Shown here: piece by piece, positions 58,942 to 64,000 of the stretch
Layout of the letters: every line of letters begins with the position of its first letter
Numbering within the stretch: position 1 is the stretch's first letter
Source of the DNA: Metellina segmentata
Lineage: Eukaryota; Arthropoda; Arachnida; Araneae; Tetragnathidae
Assembly (NCBI GenBank): GCA_947359465.1
Contig: OX375874.1
Span: forward strand, 99,389,441 to 99,453,440
Direction: 5' to 3'
DNA length: 64,000 nt
Notes under the pieces: generated by a model
The model's input: the letters and a program-made list of their open reading frames with translations, nothing else
The model's database searches: none
What the model was told of the DNA's origin: nothing
Translations under genes and position numbers: made by a program

Positions 58942-60719
58942 ATTAGTGATAATCCCTATATGTACCCCCCTGAACTGGAACACAATGCAAATAAGAATGT
59001 ACACTAAACGATATTTGGAAAACGTTACAATTAATATTTATGCCCTTGTGAATATTATTTTTTATACTTACATCTTATTGTTATTTTAAAGAAACTTTTA
59101 TGCGTGTCTTGCCACATACACTGTATTCTGGATTTTTTTTTTTTAATTAAATACTAATTTTATAAATTGTGTCTTTTTTTAATGCAAGATCTGAAATGAA
59201 ATTTTATTTGCTATAAATATTTATGTTTTTTAATTTAGATGCTTTCACTTAAACACTAATTATACATTAGATGCTATAGCACATATTTTACTGCAGAATT
59301 TATTTTTAAATACTGTACACTTAAGTAAAAATACAAAAATCTTTTTTATTTTATTTGAAAACTTTGCAAAAACCCATACTATGAACATGTTTCCTTGTAA
59401 ATTTTTTTTTTATTTGAACTAAAGAAAATTCACCCATATACCACAGAAGTACAACATGGGACTTACAGAAGTAAGTTGATTAAACAAAGAAACAGTGGAA
59501 CAAAGTTAATTAAACTTACAAGATTTGATGACCTTAACAAATGAGTAGAAACGCAGATGACTACTTGCACATTTGAAGAAGTTATAATCGTATTGAAATC
59601 TAAAACCATATGTTATTTTTTTTAATTATTATTTCCTAGTCGTATAATTTTTTTTAATAAATCTGGCTAAAATTTAGTGATTTAATTTTTTAGATTTACA
59701 AACTTTTTTTAAATGAAATTTTCTTTGATTTATTGTAAAATATTAAGATGCTTTTACACAAAAATTATATACTATTACACATATTTTAATAATGATTTTA
59801 AAAATAAACGATTGAAACATATTAATTAGCTATTATTAAAAAAAAAAATTTTAAATGCAGATTACAAAAAAAAATTATTTTCAATTTACAGTTAAAACAT
59901 TTAGCAGTTTGATTTCTTGAAGCATGTTTTTATGTAAGAAAAAAATTAAGAAGAAACCTGTAAAAGTAAAATATTTTTTACCTTTAGTTGAAACTTTGCA
60001 AGATCCATACTATGAAGATGTTTACTTGTACATTTGAAGTAGTGAAAACGAATATTAATAAACTTTTAGTCCTTGAAATTCTAAATTAAATGTCTTTTTT
60101 CTAATGATCTTGCAAATCATACATTTTACTAAACATATGAACTTCTTTTTATTTACTTGAAAACCGTGTGTATATTATGCAGTTTAAATTGCAGAGTCAA
60201 ATGCCAATTTTGCACAAGTATTTTACAAGATACTTTGTATAGGTCTTTTATAATTTTAGATGTACTACATTGCTACGTTAGATGGATAGTAAGTGGGTTT
60301 TTGTGATTTTTGAAAATAATGTGTACATTTTAAGGCTGCTAAACAAAATAAATTATTGCCCTTTCTTGATAGTTAATGCATAATCTAAAGATTTACTCAC
60401 ACCACTGATAGTTTTACACATGAGTAAAATTAAAAAACAACGCAAATTTTTAAATACTAATTAATTTTTAAATGAACAAATATCATTGAAATAATGTTTA
60501 AGTATGAATTTTATGTATTCTTCAAACAATCTCTGCAAAAAAACAAATTGTTCTAAAACATATTGAAATATAATTCTAAAACATATTGAAAAATAATTCT
60601 AGAAAGAAGTCATACTGAAACAAAGTAAACTATATAACACTTTTTAATTGAAAAAACAACAGGATTCATATATTTTACACAAAGTAATGCATTATAGTAA
60701 AAACAAAAGAACGTATTTT
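58942..60719. repeat. VR2 AT-rich spacer, matching VR1
   Basis: From 59208 this matches 22255-23780. It contains two units of the 23-bp repeat (60550-60602). No gene is seen; a plausible polyadenylation region for the AlkB-like ORF lies near 59140-59160. Confidence 0.7.
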
Positions 60720-61265
60720 TTACATGCCTGCATTTTTTAAGAGACAAATATTTCCTATGAGCCAGTTATTAAAAGCCGTCACCTCAGCTTTTGGGCAATG
60801 TAAATTATTTTTGTGATGACCACATGATAGTTTTTCGATCTCTTTGTTGGTGCTTCGAGCACATAGTACATCGAATTTTGGACACCCAAAGTGTTCCAAG
60901 TTGATGTTTGGAATATTCAAGGCATCTAAGCGTTGTTTCTCAACACAACCACCTTTGTAAGTAACTAGGTACTGAGAGACACTCTTTGTCTGCTTGTACA
61001 ATTCCAAAAGTTTAGAGTCTAGACTTTCCAAGGGATACACGTTTTCCCATGCTATGGGACAGAAAGGAAGTCCACACACGTAATTTTCAACTTATCGCAC
61101 AGTTTTACGATCTTTGATACTAAGTTTATACTTATAAGGCGATAGGTTAAAACGAATACTTGCAACTACATGCGATTTTATAGCGATGTAACCGTATTCA
61201 CGTACTAAGAAACCTTCGTTAGTTTGAAATCCATCAAAATCCACAATTGCGCAAATGTTAAACAT
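60720..61265 (-). pseudogene. Exonuclease-like protein of an arthropod-repeated family (one stop)
   Basis: ATG at 61265 (minus strand) opens MFNICAIVDFDGFQTNEGFL, continuing REYGYIAIK. TAA at 61094-61092 (codon 58) breaks it, and the frame then continues to 60720, 181 codons in all. The C-terminal part has YLVTYKGGCVEKQ, NLEHFGCPKFD and CGHHKNNLHCPKAEVTAFNNW, a Cys/His cluster. The layout (acidic VDFDG start, KG-x-EK middle, GCPK block, C-x-H-H...HC end) resembles a DEDDh-like family that I recall from many arthropod genomes and elements. That assignment is inference. The VR1 copy is split into two pieces. Confidence 0.55.
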
Positions 61266-61901
61266 TGCTATTGAAAAGCGTTATATGCTCGTGGAAAAAT
61301 AATTCTAAACTGGAGACACAAAGAACCTAACTATATATAACACCATACACTTACTAATCAGTAAAGTTAATCTTATTTTAGTCTTTTATCTTTTGTGAGT
61401 AACAATAAACTCGATAGTGAAGAATGTACTCAGAAAACACGTGCTTGTGATAATGTGACAAGTAAAGCTTTATGTTGTAATACAGGATTTTAACAAAAGG
61501 GGGTATGCTTAAGTGTGCATGTAATTTGTTATTTTTTTTTTCTTTTTTTTTTCTCTATCACGTAGATGAGCTGAATACAATTCAATTCGGTGACTAAACT
61601 TGAGCAAGAAAAAAATATGTAACCAAATATAATTTATACTCGAGGAACTTGTTTTTTTACTTTCTTTAAAGTACACTGATTTCTCTTGATTATGCTGTTT
61701 TATTTTTCTAAATTTACATCAGTAAATTGAATTACTTATTTATGGGCACAAATCTTTGCCTTTTGTTGAACAGAAATTAGTATCTTTGACTAGTATCAGA
61801 TTTTTTTAAATTGACGAAGATAACCTTTATGAGGGGATTCAACTCAATAGGCCCTATAATTTTACACTTAAGAGCAACAGAGCAGTATAGTTTTTTGGAA
61901 A
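61266..61901. other. Divergent intergenic region between exonuclease-like and IAP genes
   Basis: Both neighbouring genes point away from this stretch, so it should hold both promoters. 61265-61690 matches 27225-27640 in reverse complement. 61694-62068 has no VR1 counterpart because of the deletion there. AT-rich with T runs near 61530. No sharp promoter motif could be assigned. Confidence 0.5.
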
Positions 61902-62453
61902 ATGAATAACCATTATGTAAATTTGAAGCCAAAATTTCCAAGCATGTCTATGGTTAATAAACGTCTATCTACGTTTAGAGATTGGCCACGCACAAACTTT
62001 GAGATTTGGGACCTGGCCGAAAACGGATTGTTTCATACGGGTGTATAGGACAAGGTCAGGTGTTATTGGTGTGGCGAAGGACTTGAAAATTGGCAAGAAG
62101 AGGATGTAGTGAGACACGAACACATAAAGTTTTATCCAAAATGTTTGGTAGCCCAACAACAGCAAATGATTTCTGACCCTAGATCAAAAAGAACACCAAC
62201 AGATGAAATTGTACAGGTGGATGAAATCAAGAATAATACCAATGGTTTAATAAAACCCTATGTAAAAAATTACCCCTCAAACAACGACAAGGACGTACGA
62301 CTTTGTAAAATTTGTTTAGAATCAGAAATGGATGCTACTTTACAGCCTTGCGGTCATCTGGTGACATGCATGAGATGTACGAAAGGTCTCTTAACGTGTG
62401 CTATGTGCCGAACCAATATTTTACATAAAATTAAAACGTACATTTGTTACTAA
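61902..62453 (+). pseudogene. Inhibitor-of-apoptosis protein, BIR + RING (one stop)
   Basis: The frame opens at ATG 61902, with another ATG at 61944. The BIR domain begins RLSTFRDWPRTNF and continues CYWCGEGLENW and HEHIKFYPKC, so the C-x2-C...H...C zinc ligands are all present. An amber codon at 62046-62048 falls in the middle of the BIR. After a linker comes a C3HC4 RING (CKICLES, PCGHLVTCMRC, CAMCRTN) with all ligands present. A single BIR plus C-terminal RING and total length near 183 codons are more like IAPs of large insect DNA viruses than like most host IAPs. Translation from 62109 alone would give RING without an intact BIR. Confidence 0.8.
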
Positions 62454-62989
62454 ACGTTATCTACCACTTATCAATTCAAGTAGCAGATGTAATTTTTAGT
62501 GACTAACTGAACATGACGTGAAAGAATTCCATAACAGTGGTATTTTGAGTTTAATGTTATTAAAGTAATACATGTGCGGCAGCAAAAAGACTCGTAAGGA
62601 GGTACGATACTTCTAAAATAATTATAAGACTTTCTATCAAGGACTTGTGGTAAAATCGTGTAGGAAAGACTTATTCCTCTTCTAAATATATTAAATATAA
62701 TAACTATTTTACTTATCTGTTGTTTGTTCATTACATGCTAAACCTATGTTGGATAGAGGAATTTTAAAGTGCCTTAAAAAGGAGTTACAAATTGCTTTAA
62801 GAAAGATGTGTGTAAAAGTACTCTGTTATTGTAAGAAAGCTGGAAATAAATATTGATATTTTGAAAATTTTTTCCTTTTTTATTTTCTAATTGATTTTTT
62901 ACTGCATAACTTTTTCTTATTTATTGTTCTTAATAAACTTTATTTTGCTTTTTCCTTTTTTTTTAAAAAAAAAGAACACCGTAACTTAT
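62454..62989. other. VR2 spacer, matching VR1 in reverse
   Basis: Matches 26400-26823 in reverse complement. Holds AATAAATATTGA near 62846, possibly a polyadenylation signal. No gene. Confidence 0.6.
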
Positions 62990-63165
62990 ATTTTTTGTTA
63001 CTGCTTAACTTTTTTTTTTTCATTTTACTGTTAAACTTTTTTTTTATTGTTAAATTTTTTTTTTTACTGTTGAACTTTTTTGCTACTTTGTTTTGTTACT
63101 ACCTAACTTTTTGTAATTTTTTTACTGTTTAATTTTTTTTTTAATTGTTTAACATTTTTTTAACA
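62990..63165. repeat. T-rich minisatellite
   Basis: About eight degenerate units of the type TTTACTGTTAAACTTTTTTT. Counterpart of 26160-26310 on the opposite strand. Confidence 0.75.
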
Positions 63166-63429
63166 TTATCAAAAAAATACTATAATTGTTGTAATGAATA
63201 TTTTTTTTTTGACAACACTGGATTGAAGATAAAATATTTATTGAAAAACATAAGAATTTGTAAAACAGTTAATATAATTGTTATAACATACATGCCTTAC
63301 AAGTCTTGTACATACATTTCTCTAACAGTATTGAAAATATCTGTTGTATTCAAATTCTCAAAAAAAGTTGTTCTCTAATATTATGTCATAAAGTTTACTA
63401 TTTTATTGCTCTCTCTTACAAAATTAATA

Positions 63430-63985
63430 GAAAACTCTTTCCAGTTAACAGCACATAAAACAAGGGTGAAATATTCGCAAAAGCGTTCGTCAACACTCAT
63501 CTTCATGCAAGCATGTACAGATTGATTGACAATTTCATTCTCAACCTAAGCAATCATAAAGAATAGTAATATTTTTTTACCACAATTTCCTTTAGGCACT
63601 TGCAGAGAGAAGCTATAACTTCACTCCAACAATCAGATTTATCAGTATTACTGCAGTAAAGTTTGTAGCTTTCACCAGGAAAACCATTTTTGATAACCAG
63701 TTTCACATAGTATGGCAGCAAATACGTCAAAAGCGATATTTTCAATACATCTGACACATTAGCGTAAAATTCGCATAATTTAAAGTACTGATCAGAATTC
63801 AAAACACGCACACACCACACACAATGGGGCGAGAACTGAAAACAGTGGTCTTTTTTCTGAGATACACGTTGAAAAACCAAGTTCATTTTTTCAGCATCAG
63901 ACGCTTTAGAAAGGAAGACTTCCTTCTCTATAACTTTAATGTAGGAGGCAGTTGCAAACGCGAAAAACTTGCTCACCTTCTCCAT
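63430..63985 (-). pseudogene. Orphan gene, VR2 copy (frameshifted, runs to the window edge)
   Basis: Minus strand. KVSKFFAFATAS, KKDHCFQFSPH, LLTYLLPYYVK, IKNGFPGESYKLYCS and VIASLCKCLKEIVV match the VR1 copy. An extra A in an A-run near 63573 shifts the frame, so the ORF ends at 63554, while similarity continues to about 63440 in another frame. It lacks the one-base insertion that breaks VR1 but has a local expansion (around WCVRVLNSDQ). The 5' exon, if any, lies beyond the window. Homology to VR1 starts at the KVSKFF block. Confidence 0.55.
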
Positions 63986-64000
63986 AAGTTCGAAAAAAAA

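Overview
This is AT-rich nuclear DNA from an arthropod, most likely an insect. The evidence is a cluster of single-exon genes of the insect gustatory-receptor type (seven transmembrane segments with a degenerate TYhhhhhQF motif in TM7) set among eukaryotic transposons: Helitrons, a BEL/Pao retroelement, a LINE of the I/jockey type with RNase H, and mariner, Tc1 and pogo elements. There are no prokaryotic operons. I cannot name the species.

Layout. A gustatory-receptor (GR) cassette occurs three times: A at 1-6148, C at about 15.9-20.6 kb, and B at 42.9-56.3 kb. Two receptors are open (4586-5689 and 19349-20452), one has two frameshifts (54700-55800), and four shorter fossils are scattered around them. 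All three main copies carry a 15-16 codon upstream ORF, in frame with the receptor and ending TGA-N3-ATG. Comparing cassettes A and B dates the insertions. Helitron copies 2 and 4 share a left flank and so predate the duplication. Helitron copy 1, the BEL element, the pogo-like element and the Mutator-like element nested in BEL came later, and for several of these the empty site is visible in the other cassette.

The most unusual part is a virus-like gene block present twice. VR1 (about 22.25-27.8 kb) is rearranged and decayed. VR2 (about 57.2 kb to the window end) is fuller. Between them they hold a BIR+RING inhibitor-of-apoptosis gene, a protein resembling an arthropod-repeated exonuclease-like family, and an orphan gene with a plausible small intron in VR1. 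VR2 also has an intact AlkB/ALKBH2-like 2-oxoglutarate dioxygenase ORF. VR2 begins abruptly inside a truncated Helitron, next to a stretch with three CTCF-like motifs and two tRNA-like sequences, so it may be one large insertion whose far end lies outside the window.

The stretch from 27.8 to 42.7 kb is a transposon graveyard: the LINE with perfect target duplications, a Ty3/gypsy remnant fused to two Tc1 fossils, a solo LTR inside a TA microsatellite, a mariner fossil, a long-armed foldback element and a Tigger-like MITE. Apart from the two open receptors and the AlkB-like ORF, almost every coding sequence seen here is broken.
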